A DNA stretch of 64,000 nucleotides from Selaginella tamariscina (GCA_003024785.1 PUQB01000073.1:385205-449204); one strand, 5' to 3'; numbered from the stretch's first letter, positions 12,347 through 25,850 are shown. A program made the numbers and translations. The notes: a model not told the origin generated them from the sequence alone.

Positions 12347-14100
12347 TGTCAAAGTTTTAACCCAAAGGGCCAACACGTGGCTGTCAGGTGGCCATTCGGC
12401 ATTATCACCCTATGTAAGCAACGCTAAATTTCCCAGAAAACCCCAACGACCCCTAAGGTTAGACTCTAATGCCTGGGGATAACCCTAGTTGACTTAGGGT
12501 TTAGCCTAAGTCTCCCTAGAGTGTCTGCCCCCAAAACCCTTGAGGGATAACCCTAGTTGACTTAGGGTCTTGCCCTAGAAGACCTAGACAGGCTCATGCC
12601 CTAACCCCCATCAAGGAGACGTGTGTTCCACACATACCCCTAGACAGAGCTAAGGCATCGTCACTTACCCCTTGAGGAATCACCCTCATCCGGGAGTACA
12701 ACCCCTTTAGGGCGACAAGGGTACCCTGAACCACGACTAACCCCTAAGGGTTTGAGTGGCCAAGTTATATCCTAGACCTAGGGCTAGTACTTAGTGAGGA
12801 CACGAGTGTGTGCCGTAGGCGGACACGAGTGTTCTGCTAAGCAAACTCCTTAAGGCTAGGTTTGGGATAACCTTAAGCACATGACCTTGCGAGTGCCTTA
12901 CGAAAGGGCTTTTGCTAATGAGCTTAGGTTGTTCAACCCCTGGATTCCAAAGAGAACACTCCTCTAGCCAAGTGTGCCAAAGCACACCTAGTTACAAAAC
13001 CTAACCTCCCTTGAGTGGATGCCCAAGGCTTAGCACCCTAGTGCAAGCACAAGCATGCCTGTTTGCTAGAATATCCAACCCCTTAGCGACAAGCCCATGA
13101 CATAACCCCAAAGGGCGTGCCTCGGGTGTTGTACCATGTGACGTTTAGCCCAGTGTCACATCTCCATGTGACACTGCCTTCCATGATGTGGGCTATCATG
13201 CCATAGCCCTTAGATTCAAGAGTTGCACCAAGTACCACAAACGTGGTTCCTAAATGCCAACTCTAGAACCCCCTCAATGAACCCTCAGGAACCAGGTAAC
13301 GTGAACCTGTCAAACAAGATCCCACGCCCACAGTTGGATAAGGACATGGATGTGCCTTGCTTGGCCGTGAGTGCTATACCTAGCTTGACGTGGAGGAGGA
13401 GGCTAGAGACAAGCCTTAACCTCTGCCTCTTGGAACGTGCATTCCGACAAGACCTCCCAGGCATGGATTCGCCAATGTTAAGGGTAAGTTACCCCGAAGG
13501 TGGGACGTACCCCTGACATCTGGAAGTTAGGACAGCACAACAGAGGGTTGTACCTTAACGACACAAGCTGAAGCTTGCACCGGCAGAAGAGCAACGAACT
13601 CATTCATGAACCCAGGAGCTCTCCTACATATACTCTACCTTATTTATGTGACGGAGCCCCCCCCCCCCCCCCCCTCTTTTCTTGTATGTGTTAGTGGGAT
13701 GGCACTGAATTTTAGCCCCTTAGACAAGTTAGCAATATGAGCTTATAACTCACCCTTACTCCTACCCCTAAACCCTACCCAAGGGGTGGGGGTTTAGGGC
13801 ATGGGTTAGGGCAACCCTAGGGGTGTTCCTAACCCTACTTAACACGCCAAACTCATCTGCAAAGACCAATCAGCCTATTCAGGACGTCAAAATTGGGGGT
13901 GGGTTTCTAGAAGGTAAGTTCTAGCTTCGCTTAGAGTTTCCTGTAAATACCTAATGACACCCGGCCGGACCATTACCAGATACCCAAGTGCACTAAGCGG
14001 GCCTGTTTCCTACTACATCTAGGGTCCATCAACATAGTACAGTAGGTAACAACAGTCAACGTCCAAAGTAAAGGGTCGAGTCATAGTAAAAACTATGACA
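12347..14100 (-). repeat. 3' LTR of LARD-like copy 2
   Basis: A 1754-bp terminal repeat from TGTCAAAG to CTATGACA on the plus strand, rich in telomere-like words (CCCTAA, CTAGGG, CCCTAAACCC). It contains a long C run at about 13657-13674 next to GTGACGGAG. The same homopolymer, with different length, recurs at the same place in every LTR of the family. Confidence 0.88.
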
Positions 14101-17100
14101 CACCTTTGAAAATGTCAACGTCCTCGTTGACGTCCAACTCCAAGACTAGATAATGTTAGAAAAAAGTAACCAAAACTAACATATCACTCTATGCGGAGTT
14201 AGCCAAAAGTTCACATAAGTTTATTACCCCCTTGCATTACGCGAAACCAAGTACTTCAGAACCGTCGTTCACTGAGTCGTAAACCCAGCTGCCGGAGGCA
14301 CCACCTGCGACATGAAGTCACCTGGAGACCTTTTGCACGTCTGCAAAGTCTGTCACCCGACACACACAACACTAGTTAATTTTTTTACTTAACTAGAATT
14401 TATATTGGAGGCCTCTAGTTAGTGTTGTTGCCGGCCCCTTGGTTAACAAGAAATAAAGACTTGCTTTATTCCTTAATATTAAATGCTGTTGACGACCTCT
14501 GTCGTCTAACATACAACAAGCACTTCTCAAATGCTTGACCAAACACCTTCGCATTTCTTTTGATTTTCCAATGGTCCCACATCTCCACATGTTACGATAT
14601 TATAGCTTACATCTCTGCATCCCTCGGTGCTTCTCATTACCCCTTTTCATAAGGATCTGCTACTATACCTATCTCTCATTAGTATATAGCTACGCCAGAC
14701 TAAGTATGAGACTTTTATCGGAATCAAGCTCTTTTCCGATATAAGAGTACAAGTCGTAAAACCCTGTTCTTTGTAAACATGTCAATCTGGCCAGAGGCAC
14801 ATGGCTGTACACATGTAAACAACAAGGTCTTGCCAATCTATCAACTGCTATTTACTTGGTGTGTTATTAACATAAATTTATTCCCGATAGGAATCAAATT
14901 CAGTCAAATCCGTGACCAAGTGTGATAGCCTTACTATTCGTCCTTCGCAACCATCTTTGTACTCTTTCATAACACCGACCAGTTCAGGGACTAGATAAGC
15001 TTATATTGAAGCAACTAGTGTTTTTGATAAACATCTTTTAAAAACTAATCCTTATTCTATAAATAGTTGCAATTTCGATATTGATACTTTCGAATAGATA
15101 ATGATCGTTTCAACGTTTAAATCCTAAGCTTATCAACTAGCTGTTATACTAGTAGATATAAACTTACAATCATATCAATTTATCGAAATGTTACAACTAT
15201 AATATAGACATGGTTTTAATTTACATGAATCGAACTTCAGTTTTGAAATGGAATTATAATGTTATAACAGTATTTCGAGGAACTTTGTTCAGAGACTAAG
15301 AGGAATCATGAACTAGTGTCTGGTTCATCTAACTGATTTAGTAAGATATCAACCTCTACATAAATGTTATCATAACACTGAAGTGTTATATATCAACTTC
15401 ATGTTTCCGTTATACCTTATAATTCAATAGATCTCCCCAAACATGAATAAAATATCTAATTCAGTACATTGAACTAAGATACATTATTCACTCTAGACAC
15501 CTAACAATCCAGAAAGTATCCCATTACCCCTCAAGCAATGTTTGAGAAATGTCTCATTTCTCAACTAACTTGAAAACACGTTTCAAATTATAACACTAAG
15601 GTAGTGCCTTATCAAAGTGTCAGACTCAAATCCACTTGAGTCTTTATATTATATGATTACGGCCACCTCATGTGATCATAATCAAGTTTAATATTGAGTG
15701 CTCCAAACTCAATATTGAAGAGATATCATACCATACTTTGACAAGTCATTTATAACCAATCTTGAAAAGATTGTCACAAATTCTGTCAAAGTTTAAAATA
15801 TAAATATCTCAACAGATGAGGTGATAGGAGACCTCATATTCTCGAACCGGATATTGGACGAACCTTGAACTACAATCATCAAGAAGGGACACCATCTTCT
15901 TGAGCTAATCCCGCTACACAATATCATACTTACAAGAATATTGAACCAACTTAAGGAACACCATCAAACCTTGAGATAGAACTAACAACTAACCCAAGGA
16001 ATACAATCAAACCTTGAGTCAAGAGTAGTTCTATTTTTCAATATTCCAAAGAATTAAAGATACCTACTTTATATGTTCTTTAAGTGCCCACAGTTGCGAC
16101 CATGATGCAGAATCAAGAAACCGTTTTTTGAATAATCATATTCGACTCTAAAATGAAATTAATATTGAAAATCAATATCAACTTCTAATTCTCATCGAAC
16201 ACTGACTCTCTGAGGAGGCACATGCACTTAAACCTCCAATGGAAATCTGACTATTACTAACTCATTGGTAATTCTCAACATAAGTTATCAAACTTAGCAA
16301 GTTTCCTTACTTAGTCGATAAACAAAGTGAAGAATCACAAATCATGCTCTTCTTAACCAAGGAATCACCCTTGTTCAAGAACTTCTCTTCACATTGCAAA
16401 CAACGTTACAGTTTTCAAGATTAAAGAGTTAACAATGAAAATGCACAAGTGTGCACCGAATGCCTTCACTATGCAAGTTCTTCATTACTCAGTAAACTAA
16501 AAATGTAAATGTATGTTTCCAACATTACTCTTTCTGATAGATCATGCCATCTATCCCAAAACTGTATCGATAAGAAACCGAAACCCTCAAGCTATTATCC
16601 CAAGTCTCTCGCATGATCCCATATGAGACAATTTCATATTCATACTTTGATTACATTGGATCTTCAAACCCATTGCTTAACATATTTATCATATGTTAAT
16701 ATTTGACTTTCTGTTGTATTATAGGTTCATCACCATAGTCTGCTTCTGGAGTTACACTCTGGAAAACACGCACTATAATGAGAGCTTATTTTACAACTTC
16801 TGTCAGAATGTAATGTTCACTCTTATGTTTGAATATGCCCCTTCTCCCAAAGTCAAAAACGCACATTTGAACATAAGTCTTTTCCCGTTGAACACTACAG
16901 TTGAATCCGATATTGAATCTTGCCCTAAGTCAAAACTCAATGGACACTGTTTGTTTCAAAATCATGTGTTATTCCAAATTCAAACACCTTAAAGAAAAAG
17001 AAAAATTTTCAATAATGTGTAGACTTAGGATATCACAAGACCCACTTTCACGACTTAGTTTGTAAGCCAGAATAAACTAACACGCCACATCTTGTGGAGT

Positions 17101-17385
17101 ATATGGTAAGGTAACATGAACATCCATAAGGTAAAGTAACCTGGCATACAACTTGAAAGTTACCTTCCAAGTGCTACCCTTGACATTCAAGTCCATAACC
17201 TACACTCACTTAAGAAGTAAGTGTACTCTAAAGAGTTATAGATCTCAGGACCAACTCTCCACGCAGAATTCAGACGTTAGCCAAAAGTGATAGAGTACTT
17301 CAAGAATTTAGAACTAACTAAACCCTAAAATACACTACACTTTAGGTAGTCCTACTGACTGCAGAGAATAGGCTCTAATACCAAT
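14101..17385 (-). mobile_element. Non-coding interior of LARD-like copy 2
   Basis: About 3.3 kb with no recognisable protein domain on either strand. Most of it matches the interior of copy 1 (1649-4207) in reverse complement. The ~1 kb nearest the primer-binding site (about 16330-17385) is missing from copy 1. It is a chain of short inverted repeats spaced tens of bases apart. Confidence 0.8.
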
Positions 17386-18485
17386 TGTCAGAGTTTTAAC
17401 CCAAAGGGCCAACACGTGGCTGCCAGGTGGCCATTCGGCGTTATCACCCTGTGTAAGCAACGCTAAGTTTTCCAGAACAACCCCAACGACCCCTAAGGTT
17501 AGACTCTAATGCCCAAGTGGACAGGAGACTTAGGGTTTAGCCTAAGTCTCCCTAGAGTGTCTACCCCTAAAACCCTTGAGGGATAACCCTAGTTGACTTA
17601 GGGTCTTGCCCTAGAAGACCTAGACAGGCTCATGCCCTAACCCCCATCAAGGAGACGTGTGTTCCACACTTACCCCTAGACTGAGCTAAGGCATCGTCAC
17701 TTACCCCTTGAGGAATCACCCTCATCCGGGAGTACAACCCCTTTAGGGCGACAAAGGGTACCTTGAACCACAACTAACCCCTAAGGGTTTGAGTGGCCAA
17801 GTTATACCCTAGACTTAGGGCTAGTACTTAGTGAGGACACGAGTGTGCGCCGTAGGCGGACACGAGTGTTCTGCTAAGCAAACTCCCTAAGGCTAGGTTT
17901 GGGATAACCCTAAACACATGACCTTGCGAGTGCCTTACGAAAGGGCTTTTGCTAATGAGCTTAGGTTGTTCAAACCCTAGATTCCAAGGAGAACACTCCC
18001 CTAGCCAAGTGTGCCAAAGCACACCTAGTTATGAAACCTAACCTCCCTTGAGCGGATGCCCAAGGCTTAGCACCCTAGTGCAAGCATAAGCATGCATGTT
18101 TGCTAGAGTATCCAACCCCTTAGCGACAAGCCCATGACATAACCCCAAAGGGCGTGCCTCGGGCGTTGTACCATGTGACGTTTAGCCCAGTGTCACATCT
18201 CCATGTGACACTGCCTTCCATGATGTGGGCTATCATGCCATAGCCCTTAGATTCAAGAGTTGCACCAAGTACCACAAACGTGGTTCCTAAATGCCAACTC
18301 TAGAACCCCCTCAATGAACCCTCAGGAACCATGTAACGTGAACCTGTCAAACAAGATCCCACGCCCACAGTTGGACAAGGACACGGATGTGCCTTGCTTG
18401 GCCGTGAGTGCTACACCTAGCTTGACGTGGAGGAGGAGGCTAGAGACAAGCCTCAACCTCTGCCTCTTGGAACGTGCATTCCGAC

Positions 18486-19064
18486 TGTCACAACCCGATA
18501 CAGGATACAGGATTCCGGATACAGGATGCAGGATGCAGGATACAGGATACGGGTTACAGAATATGCCTGCAGGATATTCCTATAGGATATACCTACAGGA
18601 TATTCTTTAGGATATGCCTATAGGATATGCTACAGGATATGCCTAGAGGATAAGGGACACTATTCTTAGCTCATGACTAGATTAGACTCATGACTAGATT
18701 AGCTTGGAGTTGTGAGCATAAAAGCTCCGACCTAATTGTTGTACAATCAGTTACTATCAACACCAGTCATTCTATGATTATTCTTGTTCCTTGTTCTTGT
18801 CTTGTTCTTGTCTTACTCTTTGCCTCCTGCTCCTGCCTTGCTCTCGGATCCTGTCTAGTTCCTGTCTTGTTCTTGGATCCGGTCCTGCGCTTTCCTGTCT
18901 TGCTCCCGGATCCTATCCTGATCCTGTCCTACTCTGAATCCGTCCTGTTCCTGTTCCTAGTTCCTGTTCCTAATTCATGTCCTGCTCTCGGTCCTGTTCC
19001 TGAGTCAAGCCTTCCTATTCTCGGAATCCTACTCGCTTCCTGGTTCCTGGATCGTGGCTTGATA
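18486..19064 (+). repeat. 5' LTR of the nested chromovirus
   Basis: A 579-bp repeat from TGTCACAACCC to GGCTTGATA. Its left part is a degenerate GGATA/ACAGGAT microrepeat and its right part a TTCCTG-rich microrepeat. The 3' partner differs mainly by gain and loss of these small units. Confidence 0.9.
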
Positions 19065-22000
19065 GTTTGATAGTAACTGCTTTCATAGCTCTTCGTTTCC
19101 TAGCTACTTTTTTTTCCTTGATTCTTTTCCTTCGTTTTTCTCCTTTCTTTCTTTCATAAGATCATGGCTGATTTTGAGCACTTCCAACGCGAGCACCAAA
19201 TGTTGCTCCATGAGCTGGCCACTTTGTGCCAAGTGGTCACCGATCTGTAAGGCTCCACCCATGCGGCACATGCAGCTGCTGATGCATCCTCCAAGGCTGC
19301 TGCGCAGGCTCTCTCAGGCATCGGTGGTTCCTTCTTCATCGAACTTTTCTCCGGAGCCGAAGATCAGCATGCCAGAGAAATTCAGTAGCAACCGTGCTGA
19401 TTTCCAAGGTTTCCTGAATCAGATCCAGCTCTTGATCCGCATGCAACCACGCCGCTACTTAACGGATGCACAAAAGGTTGGCCTTTTGGCATCCTTACTA
19501 AGTGGATCTCCACGAGCTTGGGTTGCTCCCTTGCTGGAGCGTGACGACCCATTGATGGAAGACTTTGAAGGTTTCGTGGCTGCCTTTGAAGCCTGCTTTG
19601 GAGATCCTGATAAGTACCGTTTTGCATGCACAAAGTTACGGAGGCTCACACAAGGATCCAGACCAGCTTCCGTTTATGCATCCGAATTCCAGCAATTGTG
19701 CACGAACATTCCATGGGACGAGACTGCATTGATCGAACATTTCCGTTTTGGGTTGAGGGATGACGTGAAGGACCTTCTCCTTACGTTACCGGATGCTCAA
19801 CGTTAGCGGAGATCATGCAACAGGCCGTTTGCTGCACAACCGTTTGTTCGAGCGCCGTCAGGAAAAATTCCGTCAGTAGTTCCTACTAGCCAATCCTGTA
19901 GCCGTAGCACATGTTCCTACAACACCTTCTGGAGGTTCCTATGGAGGTTAACATTCCAAGCGTGGCCCACTTTCAACTGCTGAGAAGCAACGTCGACGGG
20001 GTGAGAACCTATGCTTGTATTGTGGTGCAGCAGGACACAAGGTGGCGAAATGTCCTAATAAAGCCAGAAAGTTCAAGACGCGTGAAGTTGAAGCTGAAGT
20101 TTAGTCGGAAAACTTCAATGTCCACTTCGTCTAGGAGCCGCGAAGTTGGACTTAGGTGCAGGCTCCATTGGTGCTGCTCATACCATTCCATCACTCAAGT
20201 TTCCTGTACACATTCGCTTCAATAACCGAGAGCTCAAGGAGTTTGCCCTGTTAGACACTGGTGCAAATGCATGTTTCATGGATGACACTTTTGCAGCTCA
20301 GCATGGCATTCCGGTGGTGAAGTTGAAGCGTGCATTTCCTGTAGAGGTGGCCGATGGTCGTTTGATTGCTTCTGGCGCAGTCACCCACGCTACCACACCT
20401 CTCTCTTGCAATCATGGTGCATTCAACTGTTCGATTTCCTTCAACTTGATCAAGACTCGGTCGACTCCCATCATTTTTGGCATGCCATGGTTCGTTGTTG
20501 CAAATCCGCAAATCGACTGGAGGTCTAGGACGCTCACGTTTTCCTCTCCAGCAGCCAGGATCAATCCTGTACCTTCCTGCGTGCAGGATACATCCTTGGT
20601 GTCTGAGGCAGTACAAGCTACAGGATTGACCGTGCCTGTTCCTGTACCAGTGTTGAAGACCTCCTCGACAGGATTCACCTCATGTCAGTTCCTCAGCACA
20701 TCCGCAGGCTCTCTCCACTCCTGTAAGTTTGCGGATTCCTGTACAGGGTTCTTCCAATCCTGTATCAGTGTCGAAGGTTCCTCCTCAACAGGATCCACCT
20801 CCTGTTGGTTCGTCAGCACACTCACAGGCTCCCTCACTCCTGTGCAACCACGGACTTCTGTACAGGATTCTTCCAATCCTGTACACTCGTCAACATCCAC
20901 ACTGTTTCTCCCAATCCTGCCTCTTTTGTTACTCTGTTTCTGTTCCACCCCCCAAGATCCTTCCTCTTTTTCAGTCACAGCTCCCTCCTTCTCCTCTCCG
21001 AGTTCTTACCACTACCATGCATGAACTTACCACTGATCCTGCTCCTTTCCACCTTTTTGCCTTTCAAGTAACTCCTACGTCCTCTTCTACCTTTCCTGTG
21101 TCTGACTCTCCTGTTTTTCAATCTCCTTCGCCTACTCCTTCTCCTTCTCCTCCTTCTTCTCTACCATCCAAGTACCACGACTTTAAGGACGTTTTTGACA
21201 AGCACAAGGCTACAGTTCTTCCTGTTCACAGGTCCTACGACTGTCCTATTGATCTTGCAGAAGGAAAGACCCACCGTTCGGACCGATTTACGCATTGTCA
21301 CCCACAGAGTTGGAGGTTCTTCGCCAGTACATCGAGGACAACTTGGCATCCGGCTTCATTCGTCACTCAAAGTCCCCTGCAGGAGCGCCTATCTTCTTTG
21401 TCAAGAAGAAGGATGGGAGCTTACGTTTGGTTGTGGACTACAGGGGTTTGAATCAAGTACCATTCGGAATCGGTACCCGTTGCCATTGATCCCGGAACTT
21501 CTCGATCGGCTGCGAGGAGCAAAGGTGTTCACGAAGATCGACTTACGAGGGGCCTACAACCTTGTACGGATTCGTCCGGCGATGAGTGGAAGACTGCCTT
21601 TCGTACAAGGTATGGACACTTCGAGTACACGGTGATGCCTTTCGGCCTTACCAATGCCCCAGCCGTGTTCCAACACATGGTGAACGACATCTTTCGTGAC
21701 TTCTTGGACCAGTTTGTGGTGATCTACCTCGACGACATTTTGATTTTCTCCAAGGACCAGGCGGCACATGACAAGCATGTACGTTGGTTCTACAGCGGCT
21801 TCGTGAGCATGGCCTGTATGCGAAGTTGGAGAAGTTTTTTTCGATAGGGATTCTGTGGAGTTCTTGGGCTACATCGTCTCTCCTGCTGGCGTTTCCATGG
21901 ACATGCACAAGGTGAAGACCATCGTGGAGTGGGAGAGGCCCAAGTCTGTACGAGATGTACAATGTTTCCTTGGCTTTGCAAACTTCTACAGGGTTCATAC

Positions 22001-24117
22001 AGGACTTCTCCAAGCGTGTACTTCCACTCACGGAACTCACCAAGCGCACAGAGGTTTTCTCTTGGTCCGACAAGGCGGAACATGCATTCACAACACTCAA
22101 GGACACCTTCACGACAGCTCCGATTTTGCACATCCTGATCCTTCTCGTCCTTTCTTCGTTGAAGCAGATGCCTCGGATTTTGCAGTAGGATCCGTCCTAT
22201 CGCAAGTTGGAGAGGACAAGTTGCTTCATCCTGTAGCTTTTCACTCTCGTAAGTTCCTGTCGGCGGAGATCAATTACGAGATTCATGACAAGGAACTCAA
22301 GGCCATTGTGGATTCGTTTGAGGAGTGGCGGCATTTCCTGGAAGGTGCTGCACATCCTGTACAAGTTCTTACGGATCACAAGAACCTGGAGTACTTTCAA
22401 ACGGCTCGAGTTCTCAGTCGGCGACAGGCTAGGTGGGCGAGTTCCTATCACGTTTTGACTTCGTCATCGTCTACAGGCCCGGTTTTCGGAATGGCAAGGC
22501 GGACGCATTGTCTAGGCGCTCTTACCTTGCACCAAGCCCGGGCGATCCTGCATTTGACTGTCAAAGGCAAGTGTTGTTGGGTCCTGATCGATTCCGGCTT
22601 GCGGCACTGCAGGTTCATCAGGCTCCAGCAAATTCAACACTCCTACAGGACGTCCGTTCGCAGTTGGCTACAGACGACTTGGCAAAGAATGTGTTCTCAC
22701 ACATTCATCCTGACGTTGCAAGTTCCTCTTCCTCCAGTTCCCGTCCAGACTACAACCTGTTCACCATACAGGATGGACTCCTGTACCGGGAAGGTCTCCT
22801 GTACGTTCCTGTTGGTGTTTGCAGGACTCGTGTGGTACAGGATTGTCATGATACCCCGGCTACAGGACATTTTGGTGTGGCCAAGACAGTTGAGTTGGTG
22901 ACTCGCAACTATTGGTGGCCTGGGTTGCGAGGTTTTGTGGAAAGGTTTGTACGGAGTTGTGACACTGCAACAGGTCGAAGATGCCTCGTCATGCACCTCT
23001 GGTCTTCTTCGTCCTCTTCCTGTTCCTTCTGCTCCTTGGAGATCCATTTCTATGGATTTCCTCACAGATCTTCCTCCTTCTCGTGGATTCGATGCAGTTC
23101 TTGTGGTGGTTGACCGTTTCACCAAGCAGGCTCATTTCCTACCCTGCAACAAGACAGCTACAGGTCAGACAACTGCCGAGTTGGTGATCCGTGAGGTGTT
23201 CCGACATCATGGTCTTCCTGAGAGCATTGTTTCCGATCGAGGTCCACAATTCATGTCCAAGTTTTGGCGAGAGCTTCTTCGGAGTCTACAGGTTAAAGCG
23301 GATCTTTCTTCAGGATATCACCCAAACTGATGGGCAGTCAGAACGCACAATTCAGACCTTAGAATATCTTCGTTGCTTCATCAGTTACCAACAGGACAAT
23401 GGTTGGACCTTCTTCCATGGCGGAGTTTGCCTACAACAACTCCATTCACGCATCTACAGGAGACACCTTTCTTTGCTCTTACAGGCCACCATCCACGTTT
23501 TGACTTTGCTCCCCGCTTCTCCTTCTTCCGCTCCTGCAGTACAGGATCGTCTTCAGCATCTTCGGCAGGTACAGGATGATCTCCAGGTTCATCTTCAGCA
23601 GGCACAGGAACGGTACAAGCATCATGCTGATGCTCACCGTCAGCCGGCACCTGCATACAAGATTGGTGATCTCGTGTGGCTTCTTCGTCGACACATTCGC
23701 ACCAACAGGCCTTCTTCTAAGTTGGATTTTCAACGATTGGGCCCTTACAGGATCGTGGCGGAGGTAAATCCTGTAGCTTTCCGACTCGAGTTACCATCCA
23801 AACTTCATCCTGTGTTTCACACCTCCTTGTTGGAGCCGTATCATCCTTCTTCTCTTCCTGGTCGTGCTTTTCTCCTCCCCCTCCTGTGGTCATTGCTGGT
23901 GAACCTGAGTACGAAGTTGCAGCCATCCTTGATTCTCGTCTTCATCGCCGCCAACTTCAATACTTGGTGGATTGGAAAGGTTATTTGCCTACCGATCGCA
24001 CTTGGGAACCTGCATCCAACTTACTCCATGCTTCTTCCAAAGTTGCTGCCTTCCATCGGCATTATCCTGCTAAACCAGGTCCTAAGACTCGTGGAACTCG
24101 TCCTTAGGAGGAGGTGC

Positions 24118-24669
24118 TGTCACAACCCGATACAGGATACAGGATTCCGGATACAGGATGCAGGATACAGGATACAGGATACGGGTTACAGGATATGCCT
24201 GCAGGATATTCCTACAGGATATACCTATAGGATATTCCTATAGGATATGCCTATAGGATATGCTACAGGATATGCCTAGAGGATAAGGGACACTATTCTT
24301 AGCTCATGACTAGATTAGACTCATGACTAGATTAGCTTGGAGTTGTGAGCATAAAAGCTCCGACCTAATTGTTGTACAATCAACTATCAACACCAGTCAT
24401 TCTACGATTATTCTTGTTCCTTGTTCTTGTCTTACTCTTTGCCTCCTGCTCCTCCTGCTCCGGATCCTGTCTAGTTCCTGTCTTGTTCCTGGATCCGGTC
24501 CTGCTTTCCTGTCTTGCTCCCGGATCCTATCCTGATCCTGTCCTACTCCTGATCCGTCCTGTTCCTGTTCCTAGTCCTGTTCCTGTTCCTGCTCTCTCCT
24601 GTTCCTGAGTCAAGCCTTCCTGTTCTCGAAATCCTACTCGCTTCCTGGTTCCTGGATCGTGGCTTGACA
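24118..24669 (+). repeat. 3' LTR of the nested chromovirus
   Basis: A 552-bp repeat from TGTCACAACCC to GGCTTGACA, followed directly by the CCGAC duplication and the rest of the LARD-like LTR. A purine stretch (TAGGAGGAGGTGC) precedes it. Confidence 0.9.
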
Positions 24670-25328
24670 CCGACAAGACCTCCTAGGCATGGATTTGCCA
24701 ACGTTAAGGGTAAGCTACCCGAAGGTGGGACGTACCCCTGGCATCTGGAAGTTAGGGCAGCACAATAGAGGGTTGTACCTTAACGACACAAGCTGAAGCT
24801 TGCACCAGCAGAAAGAGCAATGAACTCATTCATGAACTCAGGAGCTCTCCTACATATACTCTACCTTATTTATGTGACGGACCCCCCCCCCCCCCCCCTC
24901 TTTTCCTATATGTGTTAGTGGGCTGGCACTGAATTTTAACCCCTTAGACAAATTAGCAATATGAGCTTATAACTCACCCTTACTCCTACCCCTAAACCCT
25001 ATCCAAGGGGGGGGGTTTTAGGGCATGGTTAGGGCAACCCTAGGGGTGTTCCTAACCCTACTTAACACGCCGAACTCATCTGCAAAGACCAATCAGCCTA
25101 TTCGGGACATCAAAATTGGGGGTGGGTTTTTAGAAGGTAAGTTCTAGCTTCGCTTAGAGTTTCCTGCAAATACCTAATGACACCCGACCGGACCATCACC
25201 AGATACCCAAGTGCACTAAGCGGGCATGTTTCCTACTACATCTAGGGTCCATCAACATAGTACAGTAAGTAACAACAGTCAACGTCCAAAGTAAAGGGTC
25301 GAGTCATAGTAAAAACTATGACATATAG

Positions 25329-25850
25329 AACCAACCCAAACACTCGCACCTGTAAAAAAAGAGATATTAGCATTTTAACTAAAATGAAATGGACGCATTA
25401 TCATTCTTTCCTTAATACCCAAGTATCCTATGCTACTTGTTCTACTCTTATTATGCAAACATGTTTGTTCTTCAAAGTTTTTTATTGATATTTTCTACAT
25501 CTTTAAAAAAGTAATAAGTTTAACCATTGGTTTGGGGATTTCTTTAGCTTTTCTATACTTCACAGGGTTTGTTATATGCATATCTCTCTCTTTTATGTTG
25601 TTGAAGCTTCCCAAGTTTGATTAGGAACTTCTTTTTGCTAAAACCATCATCAAATTCATTTTCAAAGTCCTTGATGAGAACCCTTTTTGCTTCCATTATT
25701 GATGCATTAGTTCTTACCTTAGAGGTATTTAATATGTATTGTGTAAGAGCAAATCTTATTTGCTTTATGAATCTTTGTTTAACATTTATTCCTAATGAAG
25801 GTTTTCTAGTGAAAATGATAACACATGTTTGATGGAACTTGGTGGTGATT
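25329..25850. other. AT-rich stretch before the hAT relic, no gene seen
   Basis: Unremarkable AT-rich sequence between the LARD-like insertion site and the first recognisable hAT transposase codons. No terminal inverted repeat or 8-bp duplication for the hAT element could be seen here. Confidence 0.5.

Larger units (their letters stand above)
18486..24669 (+). mobile_element. Chromovirus-type Ty3/gypsy retrotransposon nested in the LARD LTR
   Basis: A plus-strand LTR retrotransposon with LTRs at 18486-19064 and 24118-24669 and a target duplication CCGAC at 18481-18485 and 24670-24674. Parts in order: gag (about 19165-20130, with a CCHC knuckle near 20010-20050), aspartic protease (about 20220-20560), a proline/serine-rich spacer (about 20600-21180), reverse transcriptase (about 21190-21960, with a YLDD core), RNase H (about 22130-22430), integrase (about 22830-23500) and a C-terminal chromodomain (about 23890-24060). 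The chromodomain places it among chromoviruses. The coding part is broken at roughly ten places, while the LTRs remain very similar, so it is younger than its host LTR. Confidence 0.92.
12347..25323 (-). mobile_element. LARD-like non-coding LTR element, copy 2, with a nested chromovirus
   Basis: A complete minus-strand LTR element. The 3' LTR is 12347-14100 (1754 bp) and the interior 14101-17385 (about 3.3 kb, non-coding). The 5' LTR is 17386-25323, about 1.75 kb once the inserted element 18486-24669 is left out. Both LTR copies run TGTCA...TGACA on the plus strand. The 5-bp target duplication TATAG sits at 12342-12346 and 25324-25328. A primer-binding site close to the initiator-Met tRNA type (TTGGTATTAGAGCC, minus strand) lies at 17371-17385, right inside the 5' LTR. 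No gag or pol is seen, so it would depend on another element for movement. Both LTRs are diverged from each other by scattered changes, suggesting moderate age. Confidence 0.88.

Noticed and set aside
16693-16992. 99-codon open frame in the LARD-like interior
   Set aside because: It runs antisense to the element, is low in recognisable composition and is not seen in copy 1.
20250-20980. Minus-strand open frames across the chromovirus
   Set aside because: They mirror the plus-strand protease and spacer regions and have no independent domain signal.
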